Positions 23,645-33,106 are shown, counted from the first letter of the stretch. The stretch: DNA of 36,825 bases from Lachnospiraceae bacterium (GCA_021770755.1 JAETQI010000044.1:1-36825); one strand, 5' to 3'. Program-made: numbers and translations. The notes: generated from the letters alone by a model not told the origin.

Positions 23645-25525
23645 ATGGAATATACAAAAAAGTACGAATATATATTGGAGCAGCCAGAGATCATGGAATT
23701 TTGTTGTCATGCATGGGCTGAGTCGGCAAAGCTCAAAAAGTGGATGTGGCTGCGGCTGATGCTCGTCCTGGTGCTGGAGTGTATCCTGCTGCCGCGTGTG
23801 GCAGTCTGGATCGTGGTTATGGTCATCGCGGTAATTTTGTTATCATCTGTGGTCAGTTGTATCAGGATCGGAAAAAGTATCACCGGATGCCAGTGGACTA
23901 TATGGGTGGAGAACGGCGCATTGAAGGCGGACAGGGGCGGCAGCAGTGAGGTGCCGTGCAGGAACATACAGTTGATCCGCACGACGCGCCGTCTGCTCAT
24001 GCTCGGGTATCTGCAGACAGCACAGCGGCCGGCATGGTTCATTGTTCCCCTGCGGGTGTTTGCGGACAGGCAGGAACAGGAGTGTTTTTTGGACAGGATC
24101 CGCAATCCGCAGACGACAGAGGAGTGCAGTATCCATACGGAACCGGCAAAGGATGGGCTGAGCTTTGCCTACAGCCTTGACGATGCGAAGTGGGTACATT
24201 TACAGAAAGGCGCGCTGGGCATCATGACCAGCGGGACGATCGGCATGAGGGAGCGGATCCGTATCGTTTTGATCTGGAGTCTTTTTTCAGTGTTTGTCAT
24301 GCTTTCCTGTATCTACCTTGCAGTGGGATATTTGAGCTGGCAGTTTGTTTTGACTGGTTTGTGTGTTGCGGCACTGATCACTGTGCGGGTCATGCTGCGC
24401 GATCCGGAGAAAGCGCTCAGGAAGCAGATCAGAACGCCTGCAGTCAGGGACAGGGAGTGCGGCGCATGGCAGGTCACGCTGTCGGAATCAGGTGTCTGCA
24501 CTAAGCTGCCGGGCGGTCTTAGGAATGAGTATCCGTGGGAGACACTTGCGTATCTGGTGGAGACGGAGGAGGCTTTTTACATATTTCACAGGGACAGGAA
24601 GCATTATGCACTGATCGCAAAGGAGAGCTTCCGGGATTGGGATCAGGTTTCCGCGCTGCATGGGCTCTGTGCGCGAAAAGGTGTCAGATATGTTCTGAGG
24701 CGCAGGATGCATTACCTGCCAGACTGGGCTTTCCTGCTGATCGTTGTACTTTTTTTGGTGTTTAACATGTTATTGCTGTTGCTGAACATTTTGGGTGAAC
24801 GTGTGCAGGAGATGCAGGGTTTGCCGCAGGGAGCGCAGGGGATTTACCAGCAGGATGTGTTTGATCCGGCAGATTATCCGGATTATGTGGCATTGGACGA
24901 GCAGGTGGAAATATTGGAATCCTTTGGGCTGCATGTGCCAAAGGAGACGGTCGAGTCTGCGCGCAGCCTGATGACAGGGTACGGCACGCAGGCTGCGATC
25001 GAAGGATTTCCCTACACATGGCTGCTGACAGATCTTGGCGCCCCGCGATATCGTGAGGACGACTGGATGACTGTAGAAGAATATTCAAAGGACGTGTTCT
25101 GGTTTGATTTTGAGGGGCTGGATATCAGCACGGACTATGTGGATGTCCTAAATGGCATGCTTGCATTGGCACAGGGAAGCTGTCTTGACACCGTGACGGA
25201 CATCAGCGAGGATACATCAAAGGTAAACATGGAAGAAGGAAAAGGAACAGTCGGGGTCAGCCTGGAGTGGGACGGACAGCAGTATCACTGGGTGATGGAC
25301 ATGCATTATGACTGGATCGACAGCGATGTGCTCGGGATGCTGAACGCGCTGCTGGTCCAGGGAGGCTCCCGGAAGTTTTTCTATGCGGCTGGGGACAACG
25401 GCCAGGGAGCGCTCGTGTTTTTCTGTACTGCGGAGTGGGCGGAAGACTTTGAGGAAGCGACAGGGCTGGATCTGGCAAACTACAGGGTGTGGAGCGTGGA
25501 ACAAAGAAAGCGGGCCACGAGGTGA
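23645..25525 (+). CDS. YcxB-like membrane protein with C-terminal extra domain
   Basis: About 626 residues. The ATG at 23639 abuts GGGTAGG, so the second ATG (23645, MEYTKKYEY) is the better start. Two related halves follow. Each has a pair of hydrophobic helices (LRLMLVLVLECILL with VVMVIAVILLSSVV; IVLIWSLFSVFVMLSCIYLA with VLTGLCVAALITV). Each pair precedes a beta-rich cytoplasmic segment; the second, WETLAYLVETEEAFYIFHRD to HYALIAKESF, resembles a YcxB-type PH-like domain. A last helix (WAFLLIVVLFLVFNMLLLLLNIL, split) leads to a C-terminal domain of about 230 residues that I do not recognise. The next gene starts 7 bp later. The function is unknown; a sensing or scaffold role at the membrane is possible. 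Confidence 0.7.
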   Translation: MEYTKKYEYILEQPEIMEFCCHAWAESAKLKKWMWLRLMLVLVLECILLPRVAVWIVVMVIAVILLSSVVSCIRIGKSITGCQWTIWVENGALKADRGGSSEVPCRNIQLIRTTRRLLMLGYLQTAQRPAWFIVPLRVFADRQEQECFLDRIRNPQTTEECSIHTEPAKDGLSFAYSLDDAKWVHLQKGALGIMTSGTIGMRERIRIVLIWSLFSVFVMLSCIYLAVGYLSWQFVLTGLCVAALITVRVMLRDPEKALRKQIRTPAVRDRECGAWQVTLSESGVCTKLPGGLRNEYPWETLAYLVETEEAFYIFHRDRKHYALIAKESFRDWDQVSALHGLCARKGVRYVLRRRMHYLPDWAFLLIVVLFLVFNMLLLLLNILGERVQEMQGLPQGAQGIYQQDVFDPADYPDYVALDEQVEILESFGLHVPKETVESARSLMTGYGTQAAIEGFPYTWLLTDLGAPRYREDDWMTVEEYSKDVFWFDFEGLDISTDYVDVLNGMLALAQGSCLDTVTDISEDTSKVNMEEGKGTVGVSLEWDGQQYHWVMDMHYDWIDSDVLGMLNALLVQGGSRKFFYAAGDNGQGALVFFCTAEWAEDFEEATGLDLANYRVWSVEQRKRATR

Positions 25526-25531
25526 CAGAAT

Positions 25532-26773
25532 ATGAGAAAAATACAGATACTGATCATGATGATACTATTGACGCCCTGTCTCATATCGTGCGGGGACAGG
25601 GAGGAAACAACGCCCGGCTTTCGGCTGACGGAAGTACAGGAGGAATCGGTTATAGATGTGGAGACAGATGCAAAGATCATGACACAAACGTCTGAGGACA
25701 CTGAGGAAAGTGCCGGGGCGGATTTGTCTGGGAGTGCGGAAGCGGACGGGGAGTCAGCCTCAAATATGCCGGAGCAGGATCAGGCAGTGGAGCGTCCGGC
25801 GGTGCGGGGGATCTATGTGACTGGTCCTGTGGCGGGGAGCGAGCGCATGAACGATCTGATCACGCTTGTCGACGCGACACAGCTCAACACTATGGTGATC
25901 GATGTCAAGAACGACGACGGCGAGATCACGTGGAAGATGGAGACGGATTCTGTCACGGAGATGGGAAACGGTGTCGCGTATATACGGGATATCAATACGC
26001 TCATGAAAACATTGAAGGAGCACGGGATCTACACGATCGCGAGGATCGTCTGTTTTAAGGATCCGGTGTTTGCACAGAATCACACAGACAGTGCATTGAG
26101 AAAGCCGGACGGCGGTCCTGTCACGGATGCCTATGGACTTGCCTGGGTAAATCCGTATGACGAGGAAGTGTGGGCGTATCTGACGGAGATCGCGCAGGCA
26201 GCGGCCGATGCTGGATTTGATGAGATACAGTTTGACTATGTGCGGTTTCCGATCGGAAAGGACGCCGATGCGGCGGACTACAAGGTTGATATGTCGGCTT
26301 ATCCCAAGGAGCAGGCGATAACGGGATTTCTGACCTATGCCGGAGAAAGGCTTCACGAGAAGGGCGTCATGGTCACGGCGGATGTGTTTGGCACGGTGAT
26401 CGGCAGCGAGACCGATATCGGGCGTGTGGGACAGGATTATGCGAAGCTTGGGAAGACGGTGGACGTGCTGAGCCCCATGGTCTATCCCTCGCACTACGGA
26501 CCGGGCGTATTTGGGTTTGATGTGCCCGACGCGCACCCGTATGACACCGTATATCAGGCGCTGATGCTGTCGCAGGAGGTGCTGGGGCAGCATACAGCAG
26601 AGCGCTGCGCGATCGTGCGCCCCTGGCTGCAGGCATTCACGGCGACATGGGTGAGCGGGCACATATCCTATGAGGCAGAACAGATCCGGCAGCAGATCCA
26701 GGCGGTGTATGACGCCGGGTATGAGGAGTGGATCCTGTGGAATGCGACGTGCCGGTATCCGGTTCTGGAATAG
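25532..26773 (+). CDS. Putative glycoside hydrolase lipoprotein (DUF4015)
   Basis: A 413-residue secreted lipoprotein. The signal peptide ends at the lipobox LISCG, followed by an acidic, serine-rich linker (about residues 25-85). From residue 88 it matches the DUF4015/GH13-like TIM barrel: RGIYVTGPVAGSERMNDLI, TMVIDVKNDDGEITWKM, GIYTIARIVCFKDPVFA, FDEIQFDYVRFPIGKDAD, VMVTADVFGTVIG and VDVLSPMVYPSHYGPGVFG. The D residues of DYVRFP and ADVFG are where such barrels carry catalytic acids. The natural substrate of the family is not established; a cell-surface polysaccharide is likely. It is paired with the YcxB-like gene 7 bp upstream, so the two are probably co-transcribed. Confidence 0.85.
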   Translation: MRKIQILIMMILLTPCLISCGDREETTPGFRLTEVQEESVIDVETDAKIMTQTSEDTEESAGADLSGSAEADGESASNMPEQDQAVERPAVRGIYVTGPVAGSERMNDLITLVDATQLNTMVIDVKNDDGEITWKMETDSVTEMGNGVAYIRDINTLMKTLKEHGIYTIARIVCFKDPVFAQNHTDSALRKPDGGPVTDAYGLAWVNPYDEEVWAYLTEIAQAAADAGFDEIQFDYVRFPIGKDADAADYKVDMSAYPKEQAITGFLTYAGERLHEKGVMVTADVFGTVIGSETDIGRVGQDYAKLGKTVDVLSPMVYPSHYGPGVFGFDVPDAHPYDTVYQALMLSQEVLGQHTAERCAIVRPWLQAFTATWVSGHISYEAEQIRQQIQAVYDAGYEEWILWNATCRYPVLE

Positions 26774-26779
26774 GGGGGA

Positions 26780-27643
26780 TCATGTAAGGGTGCCTTTTGC
26801 GGAACCATGTTCATACCGCCACTGTCTTGGCGGGATCCCATATACATTTTTGAACGCGCGCGAGAAGTGGAGCTGGTTTGGATAGCCGACTGCATTGCTG
26901 ATATCATTGATGGATAAGCTGGTGAGCTTTAGGAGCTCAGCAGCTTTTGTCATGCGGTAGGAGATGAGAAATTCCTGCGGGGATTTTCCCATATTTTCGT
27001 GGAAGATCTTGCCGAAATAGCTGCGGTTCAGGCCGCAGGAGGCGGCGATATCTTCCACGGAGACCGCATTCTGGAAGTTCTGTTCGATAAAGGCGATTGC
27101 TTCGCGGATATAGAAATCACGCAGGCTGTTGCCCCGGCTCAACTGCGTCAGGCTGCAGGAGCGGACGAGGCTGTCGATAAACAGATAGAGGTGTCCGATC
27201 AGATGAAAGGGGGATTCCTCTTTGTGGTCGACGATATACAACATTTCTGATTTCATCGTCTCCGCAAGGTCTTTGTAGAGCGCCTTGTAGACTGGCTGGT
27301 CAGGGCTTAGTCCGGTCAGTTCGATCGTTTCTTTTGCGCGCAGTCCGTCAAACTCGATCCATACGTATTCCCATGGGATCTCGCGGTCGGCGATATACAT
27401 ATTGATCTGGTTTGGAAAGCACATAAAACCCTGACCGCTCTTGACGGAATACGGGACGGATTCGCCCCTGGCATTGTTTGCGTACAGGATGCCGGTGCCG
27501 GAGATGCAGTAGTGGAACAGGTAATGATTGCGGGCGGCAGGACCAAACGAATGGGAGGGATCGCATTTCTCCCAGCCAAACTGATACAATCCCAGATCGA
27601 TAAAATTCTCACTTGGAAAGACGGAAAAAATAACTTCGCTCAT
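26780..27643 (-). CDS. AraC-family regulator of alpha-galactoside genes
   Basis: A 287-residue transcription factor behind AAAGGAG. The N-terminal cupin sugar-sensing domain (residues 1-150) shows NHYLFHYCISGTGILYANN and SGQGFMCFPNQINMYIAD. The C-terminal pair of helix-turn-helices begins REAIAFIEQNFQNAVSVEDIAASCGLNRSYFGKIFHENMG. It ends with the AraC signature ISNAVGYPNQLHFSRAFKNVYGIPPRQWR. Such MsmR/RafR-like proteins activate oligosaccharide operons. It is divergent from the transporter and alpha-galactosidase operon (27827-33056), so it most likely activates it on binding an alpha-galactoside such as melibiose or raffinose. Its stop is only 6 bp from that of the convergent DUF4015 gene. 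Confidence 0.92.
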   Translation of the reverse strand: MSEVIFSVFPSENFIDLGLYQFGWEKCDPSHSFGPAARNHYLFHYCISGTGILYANNARGESVPYSVKSGQGFMCFPNQINMYIADREIPWEYVWIEFDGLRAKETIELTGLSPDQPVYKALYKDLAETMKSEMLYIVDHKEESPFHLIGHLYLFIDSLVRSCSLTQLSRGNSLRDFYIREAIAFIEQNFQNAVSVEDIAASCGLNRSYFGKIFHENMGKSPQEFLISYRMTKAAELLKLTSLSINDISNAVGYPNQLHFSRAFKNVYGIPPRQWRYEHGSAKGTLT

Positions 27644-27754
27644 GCCGACGGCTCCTTTCTGATGTGCAAAAAATCTTTGATTTCAGTATATACCAAAATG
27701 CTAGATGACTTCAAGTAAATATACTAAAAACAGCATATTGATATAAAACATGCA

Positions 27755-27795
27755 AAATGGTGCCATTTACCGATAGCATAATGATATGTTAAGAT
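27755..27795 (+). promoter_or_regulatory. Promoter region of the alpha-galactoside operon
   Basis: TTTACC (27766-27771), 18 bp, TAAGAT (27790-27795) is a plausible sigma-A promoter. The inverted repeat AAATGGTGCCATTT (27755-27768) overlaps the -35 and could be an activator or operator site for the divergent AraC protein or a catabolite regulator. Confidence 0.5.
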
Positions 27796-27826
27796 AATGA
27801 TATCAAAAAAAGAAAGGAGAAAAAAT

Positions 27827-29107
27827 ATGAAAGGAAACGCAATAGGGCACATTGGCATATCATTATGCTGTTTGGCAGCGGCTGCAGGCATTCAGGGCTG
27901 CGGGGCTTCTGGCAACAACGGTAAGACAGAGATTGAAATTGTCCAGTACAAACCCGAAGCAGCAGGCTATTTTGAGATGCTGGAACAAGAATTTAACGCA
28001 ACGCACGACAACATTCAATTGAAGGTCAGTTCTCCAAATGACGCAATGACGATACTGAAAACGAGGTTTATCCGCGAGGATTACCCGGACATCATAGGAA
28101 TCGGAGGAGATATCAACTATTCCTATTTTGTGGACGCCGAGATTCTTGCGGACGTTTCGGACTACGCGGGACTGCAGCAGATCAAGCAGGCTTACCGCGA
28201 TATCGATGAGGCGCTGGAGCTGGTTCCGACGGAGGGCGAATACGCCGTTCCGTATGTGGCAAACGCAGCAGGGGTGCTCTACAACAAGGATATGTTTGCA
28301 GAGCACGGCTGGGAGATCCCGCAGAACTGGTCTGAGTTCACGGCGCTGTGTGGGGAGATCCAGTCGGAGGGGATCCTGCCGTTTTATTTCGGATTCAAGG
28401 ATACCTGGACCTGTCTGGCACCCTGGAATGCGATGGCGGTCAGCCTTGCGCCGGCGGATGTGACAAAGCAGGTAAACAGGGGGGAGACGACCTTTGCAAA
28501 GGAGTACAGGGAGGTGTCGGAGAAATATCTGGATCTGCTGCAGTATGCGGTGGATGATCCGTTCGCATACGGATACAATGATGCCTGCACGGCATTTGCC
28601 AGGGGAGAGGCGGCGATGTATCCTATCGGCAGCTACGCGATCCCGCAGATCCTGTCTGTGAATCCGGACCTGAACATTGATTCCTTTGTGATGCCGGCAA
28701 ACGACGACGCGGCGAAGAACACACTGAACTCTGGGATCGATCTCCAGTTCTGTGTGATGGCGGACTGTGAGAACAAGGAAGCGGCATATGAGGTGCTTGA
28801 TTTTCTGTATGAGGAGGAAAATATCCAGCAGTACATCGACGCGCAGATCGCGATCCCCTGCAAGGAAGGCGATTTCGTGCTGTCACCGATGCTCGACGGC
28901 ATGACTGGGCACATTGCGGAGGGAAGGATGACCGATTACCAGGATCATTATTATCCTTCAGAGATGGCGGTGGACGCGCAGATCCAGACATTCCTGCTGC
29001 AGAAGGATGTGGATGCCTTCTTACAGAAATTCGACACGGACTGGCTGCGCTACAACAGGGATATCATCCGTCTCGTACAAGAGTATGAGCGGACGCATGG
29101 AAATTAG
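27827..29107 (+). CDS. ABC sugar-binding lipoprotein, alpha-galactoside type
   Basis: About 426 residues, starting at MKGNAIGHIG (27827), 7 bases after AAAGGAG; an ATG ten codons earlier has no site. The signal peptide ends with the lipobox IQGCG. The mature protein is a family 1 extracellular binding protein: EIVQYKPEAAGYFEMLEQEFNA, DYPDIIGIGGDINY, YAVPYVANAAGVLYNKDMFAEHGWEIPQNWSEF and FARGEAAMYPIGSYAIPQI. It captures oligosaccharides outside the cell and hands them to the permeases encoded next. The nearby alpha-galactosidase suggests raffinose, melibiose or stachyose as ligands, as in MsmE/RafE systems. Confidence 0.93.
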   Translation: MKGNAIGHIGISLCCLAAAAGIQGCGASGNNGKTEIEIVQYKPEAAGYFEMLEQEFNATHDNIQLKVSSPNDAMTILKTRFIREDYPDIIGIGGDINYSYFVDAEILADVSDYAGLQQIKQAYRDIDEALELVPTEGEYAVPYVANAAGVLYNKDMFAEHGWEIPQNWSEFTALCGEIQSEGILPFYFGFKDTWTCLAPWNAMAVSLAPADVTKQVNRGETTFAKEYREVSEKYLDLLQYAVDDPFAYGYNDACTAFARGEAAMYPIGSYAIPQILSVNPDLNIDSFVMPANDDAAKNTLNSGIDLQFCVMADCENKEAAYEVLDFLYEEENIQQYIDAQIAIPCKEGDFVLSPMLDGMTGHIAEGRMTDYQDHYYPSEMAVDAQIQTFLLQKDVDAFLQKFDTDWLRYNRDIIRLVQEYERTHGN

Positions 29108-29125
29108 GAGAAGGGGTGTGTGAAT

Positions 29126-29992
29126 ATGAAAAATGAGAGAAAAAGGACATTTTTGCTGATTACGATTCCGATACTGGCGCTGTTTGTCTGTTTTAACACG
29201 ATTCCGCTGATCCGCGGCGTGATCTACAGCTTCACGAATTTCAAAGGCTTTGGTTCCTATGACTGGGTAGGCTTCCGGAATTACATCGATTTGTTTTCTG
29301 ACGGGCGTGTCGGAAAGTCCTATCTGTTCACGTTCAAGCTGGCGGTCGTGACAACCGTCGTGGTGAATGTGCTCAGCCTGGTGCTGGCGCTCGCACTCAA
29401 CAGCAAGATCCGCGCAAAGAGCTTTTTCAGGGGAGCGTACTTCCTGCCCAATATATTGGGAGCGCTTGTTGTAGGTTACATATTCAATTACTTTTTTACC
29501 TATATCCTTCCCGCATTTGGCGCCATGATCGGGTCTGATGCAATGAGCTCAAGCATATTGTCAAACCCGGATTCCGCGTGGATCGGGATCATGGTGGTCT
29601 GCTCATGGCAGGCGATCGCGATGAACACGATCATCTATATCTCCGGTCTGCAGACAGTGCCGGAGGATGTGTACGAGGCGGGCGGTCTCGACGGCGCGAC
29701 AGGATGGAAACAGTTCCGCTATCTGACTTTCCCATTGATCATTCCATTCTTTTCCATTAATATGGTATTGTGTGTGAAAAATTTCCTGATGGTGTTTGAT
29801 CAGATCATGGCGTTGACAAAGGGCGGTCCGGCGCAGAGCACGGAGTCCATCTCCTACCTGATCTACAACAACGGTATGTCAGGCGGACAGTTTGGTTTCC
29901 AGAGTGCCAATGCAGTGATATTCTTTTTGGTGATCGTGACGGTTTCCGTTGCGCAGATGAAATTTACCGGTAAGAAGGAGGAGCAGCTATAA
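29126..29992 (+). CDS. ABC sugar permease, MalF/MsmF type
   Basis: About 288 residues with six membrane helices. I start at MKNERKRTFL (ATG 29126), behind AGGAGAAGGGG; an in-frame GTG at 29120 is also possible. The cytoplasmic EAA loop that contacts the ATPase is YEAGGLDGATGWKQFRYLTFPLI. The stop overlaps the next ATG (TAATG), so the two permeases are translated together and form a heterodimer channel. The gene lies 18 bp after the binding protein. It belongs to the MalFG-like CUT1 importers. No ATPase gene is present in the operon or elsewhere in the window. Confidence 0.93.
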   Translation: MKNERKRTFLLITIPILALFVCFNTIPLIRGVIYSFTNFKGFGSYDWVGFRNYIDLFSDGRVGKSYLFTFKLAVVTTVVVNVLSLVLALALNSKIRAKSFFRGAYFLPNILGALVVGYIFNYFFTYILPAFGAMIGSDAMSSSILSNPDSAWIGIMVVCSWQAIAMNTIIYISGLQTVPEDVYEAGGLDGATGWKQFRYLTFPLIIPFFSINMVLCVKNFLMVFDQIMALTKGGPAQSTESISYLIYNNGMSGGQFGFQSANAVIFFLVIVTVSVAQMKFTGKKEEQL

Positions 29993-30834
29993 TGAAGGAA
30001 GGTATGACGAAGAAAACAAACTGGACTGCGATGGTCGTGCTGATCTTAGGGCTTTCTGCGATCGCTTTTCCGCTGTATATGACGCTGGTCATCGCGTTCA
30101 AACAGCCATCGGAGATGACAAACAGTGTCAGCGGGATCTTATCGCTGCCAAAGACATGGAGCCTCGACAATTTCAGGGAGGCGATGCGGGTGACAGACTT
30201 CTGGAATTCCTTAAAGAACAGTCTTGTCATTACGGTACTGACGGTTGTGCTGTCTATCGCGATTCATTCCCTGATGGGGTATGCACTGGGAAGAAATAAG
30301 AGCCACAGCAAATTTTACAGTTTTGTCTATCTGTTCATCGTCAGCGGCATGTTCGTGCCGTTTGCGATCCTGATGATGCCGCTGGCAAAGCAGACTGCGG
30401 AGCTGGGACTGGCAAACTGGTTCGGTGTGATCCTGCTGTATGTCGTGTTCTACATGCCGATGAACATCCTGCTGTATTCGGGATATCTTGTCAATATCCC
30501 GATGGCGCTCGAGGAGGCTGCGAAGGTGGACGGCGCGTCGACATGGCGTACTTACTGGAAGATCATCTTCCCGATCATGCGTCCGATGCATGCCACGGTG
30601 GCAGTGCTGACAGCGCTGGCAGTCTGGAACGATGTCATGACACCGCTCGTGATCATGGCGGGTTCCGACCAGAATACACTGCCTCTGGCGCAGTTAAATT
30701 TCCAGACACAGTTTGGCACAAATTACAATCTGGCATTCGCATCGTATCTGCTGTCACTGATCCCGATCCTGATATTCTATGTGATCTGTCAGAAGCAGAT
30801 CCTGAACGGTGTGGTAAACGGTGCAGTAAAATAA
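29992..30834 (+). CDS. ABC sugar permease, MalG/MsmG type
   Basis: A 280-residue protein with six membrane helices, starting at an ATG that shares its A with the stop of the preceding permease, behind GGAGGAG. The MalG-type EAA loop is EEAAKVDGASTWRTYWKIIFPIM. The N-terminus and C-terminus are both short and cytoplasmic, and the end lacks a further domain. It pairs with the MalF-type permease to import the sugar delivered by the binding lipoprotein. The alpha-galactosidase gene follows 29 bp later in the same direction. Confidence 0.93.
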   Translation: MKEGMTKKTNWTAMVVLILGLSAIAFPLYMTLVIAFKQPSEMTNSVSGILSLPKTWSLDNFREAMRVTDFWNSLKNSLVITVLTVVLSIAIHSLMGYALGRNKSHSKFYSFVYLFIVSGMFVPFAILMMPLAKQTAELGLANWFGVILLYVVFYMPMNILLYSGYLVNIPMALEEAAKVDGASTWRTYWKIIFPIMRPMHATVAVLTALAVWNDVMTPLVIMAGSDQNTLPLAQLNFQTQFGTNYNLAFASYLLSLIPILIFYVICQKQILNGVVNGAVK

Positions 30835-30863
30835 AAAATTGGTGTATTTAGGAGAAAAGAAGT

Positions 30864-33056
30864 ATGGCGATTCAGTACCAGCAGGAAAAACAATTATTTT
30901 CATTAAACACAAGGCACACAACATATCAGATGAAGGTAGATTCCAAGGGTTTCCTGTTACATCTGTATTATGGAGGAAGGATATCAGGAAATATGGGGTA
31001 TCTTCTGACGTACTATGACAGGGGATTTTCGGGCAACCCGGCTGCTGCCGGCAATGACAGGACGTACTCCCTGGATGCCTTGCCGCAGGAGTATCCGCAG
31101 GCAGGGACGGGAGATTACCGCAGCAGTGCCCTTGTGATACGCAATGCAGATGGTTCCGAGTACTGTGACCTGCGCTATGTCAGTCACGAGATCAAAAAGG
31201 GAAAGTATGGGTTGAAAGGGCTTCCGGCGGTGTATGCGCCGGAAGCCGAGGCGGAGAGCCTTGAGATCCTTCTGGAAGATCCTGTGAGCAGGGTGCAGGT
31301 CCGGCTGCTGTACGGCGTGCTGGAGGATGAGGATATCATCACCAGGAGCGTGGAGATCAGCAATTCCGGTGACGATCCGGTCTGTGTGGAGAAGGCGGCG
31401 TCGGCGTGTCTGGATTTTGTGGGCGGGGAGTATGATCTTGTCAGCTTTTGCGGGCGGCATGCGATGGAGCGCAACTTTCAGCGGACGCGGATCGCGCATG
31501 GCTGCCAGGTGATCGGGAGCCGCAGGGGGACTTCCAGCCACCAGTACAATCCGGCAGTGATCATAGCGGACAAAAATGCGACGGAGGACACGGGGAGCTG
31601 CTACGGCATGGTCTTTGTCTACAGCGGCAATTTTATGTGTGAGGCGGAGCGGGACCAGTATGGGCAGACGAGGGCTATTATGGGACTGCACAGCGACTTG
31701 TTCCACTATCCGCTCGAAAAAGGGGAAAAACTGGTGATACCGGAGACGATCCTGTGCTATTCGGCACAGGGATTTGGCGGGCTGTCCAGGCGGTATCACC
31801 GTTGTATCAGAACACATCTCTGCAGGGGAAAATACAGCCGTCAGCCAAGACCGGTGCTGATCAATAGTTGGGAAGCAGCGTATTTTGACTTTAACGGTGA
31901 GACGATATACCGGCTGGCGAAGGAAGCGGCGGAGCTTGGCATCGATATGGTGGTGATGGACGACGGCTGGTTCGGAAAGCGGGACAACGATGACAGCGGT
32001 CTTGGCGACTGGCAGGTCAACGAGGAAAAACTCGGCTGCACGCTGGGGGAACTGATTAGGAAAGTCAACGCAGCCGGGGTAAAATTCGGCATCTGGATAG
32101 AGCCGGAGATGGTGTCGGAGGACAGTGATATCTACCGCAGCCATCCGGACTGGGCGATCCGGATCCCGGGGCGGGAACCGGTCCGGGCGCGCAACCAGCT
32201 AGTGCTCGACTTCTCGAGGCAGGAAGTCCGGGATCACATATTTGACCAGATCTGCAGCGTGCTCGACCAGGGAAAGATCGAGTACGTGAAGTGGGATATG
32301 AACCGCAGCCTCACAGACATCTATTCCATGGAAAAGGCGCAGGGAAAAGTGACATATGACTATGTGCTCGGCGTGTATGAGTTTCTTGAAAGGCTGATGC
32401 AGCGGTATCCGGATCTTCTGATCGAGGGCTGCAGCGGCGGCGGCGGCAGGTTTGATGCGGGGATGCTGTACTACACACCGCAGATCTGGTGCAGCGACAA
32501 CACGGATGCGATCGACCGGCTGCGGATCCATTATGGAACGTCATTTTTCTATCCGGTCTGCGCTGTGGGCGCCCATGTGTCGGCGGTGCCAAACCATCAG
32601 ACCGGCAGGAGCGTCAGCCTGCATACGAGAGGCGTCGTGGCGATGGCAGGTACGTTTGGATATGAGCTGAATCCCGAGACGCTCTCCGATCAGGAGAAGG
32701 AGCAGATCAAAGGTCAGATCGCGGACTACAAGAAGTATGAGGAACTGATCCGGGAAGGGGATTATTACCGTCTGTCCGATCCGTTTGAGGACGTGTATGC
32801 GGCATGGGCACTCGTGTCGGACGACAGGAAAAGGGTGCTTTTGAGCGTGGTGATGCAGGAGATCCACGGAAATATGACGGTGAGTTACGTCAGGCTCAAA
32901 GGGCTTATGGCGGATGCCGTCTATCGGGATACGGAGACAGGCATGGAATACTATGGCTCCGCGCTGATGGAGGCAGGGCTTCCGATGCCGGTGCAGATGG
33001 GCGAGTATCTGGCGTATCAGAAGTATTTTGAATGTGTAAAAGGTGTAGAAATATAA
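30864..33056 (+). CDS. Alpha-galactosidase, GH36
   Basis: A 730-residue enzyme, the common length of tetrameric bacterial GH36 alpha-galactosidases. There is no signal peptide, so it acts in the cytoplasm on imported melibiose, raffinose or similar sugars, releasing galactose by a retaining mechanism. The ribosome site is AGGAG. It has an N-terminal beta-sandwich (residues 1-320), then the barrel: VVMDDGWFGKRDNDDSGLGDW, KFGIWIEPEMVSEDSD, YVKWDMNRS with nucleophile D478, IEGCSGGGGRFDAGML and WCSDNTDAIDRL with acid/base D545. All substrate-binding motifs are present. It is the last gene of the transporter operon, ending at a strong terminator. No sucrose-cleaving gene is present, so the fate of sucrose from raffinose is not visible here. 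Confidence 0.96.
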   Translation: MAIQYQQEKQLFSLNTRHTTYQMKVDSKGFLLHLYYGGRISGNMGYLLTYYDRGFSGNPAAAGNDRTYSLDALPQEYPQAGTGDYRSSALVIRNADGSEYCDLRYVSHEIKKGKYGLKGLPAVYAPEAEAESLEILLEDPVSRVQVRLLYGVLEDEDIITRSVEISNSGDDPVCVEKAASACLDFVGGEYDLVSFCGRHAMERNFQRTRIAHGCQVIGSRRGTSSHQYNPAVIIADKNATEDTGSCYGMVFVYSGNFMCEAERDQYGQTRAIMGLHSDLFHYPLEKGEKLVIPETILCYSAQGFGGLSRRYHRCIRTHLCRGKYSRQPRPVLINSWEAAYFDFNGETIYRLAKEAAELGIDMVVMDDGWFGKRDNDDSGLGDWQVNEEKLGCTLGELIRKVNAAGVKFGIWIEPEMVSEDSDIYRSHPDWAIRIPGREPVRARNQLVLDFSRQEVRDHIFDQICSVLDQGKIEYVKWDMNRSLTDIYSMEKAQGKVTYDYVLGVYEFLERLMQRYPDLLIEGCSGGGGRFDAGMLYYTPQIWCSDNTDAIDRLRIHYGTSFFYPVCAVGAHVSAVPNHQTGRSVSLHTRGVVAMAGTFGYELNPETLSDQEKEQIKGQIADYKKYEELIREGDYYRLSDPFEDVYAAWALVSDDRKRVLLSVVMQEIHGNMTVSYVRLKGLMADAVYRDTETGMEYYGSALMEAGLPMPVQMGEYLAYQKYFECVKGVEI

Positions 33057-33070
33057 TGGGGTGTAAAAAA

Positions 33071-33106
33071 GACGGGCAGAGGAGTGTACTCCTCGCCCGT
33101 CTTTTT
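33071..33106 (+). terminator. Strong terminator of the alpha-galactoside operon
   Basis: GACGGGC-A-GAGGAG (33071-33084) pairs with CTCCTC-GCCCGTC (33089-33101) around a TGTA loop with one bulged base. T5 follows on the plus strand and A6 precedes on the other, so it can also stop the convergent chemoreceptor transcript. Confidence 0.9.

Noticed and set aside
25760-26662. Open frame of 300 codons opposite the DUF4015 gene
   Set aside because: Antisense shadow; rich in His, Arg and Ile with no start signal, and the plus strand has a complete conserved protein.
30984-32144. Open frame of 386 codons on the minus strand inside the alpha-galactosidase gene
   Set aside because: It is an antisense shadow of a GC-rich gene, with Arg/His/Pro/Leu-rich composition, no ribosome site and no family resemblance.
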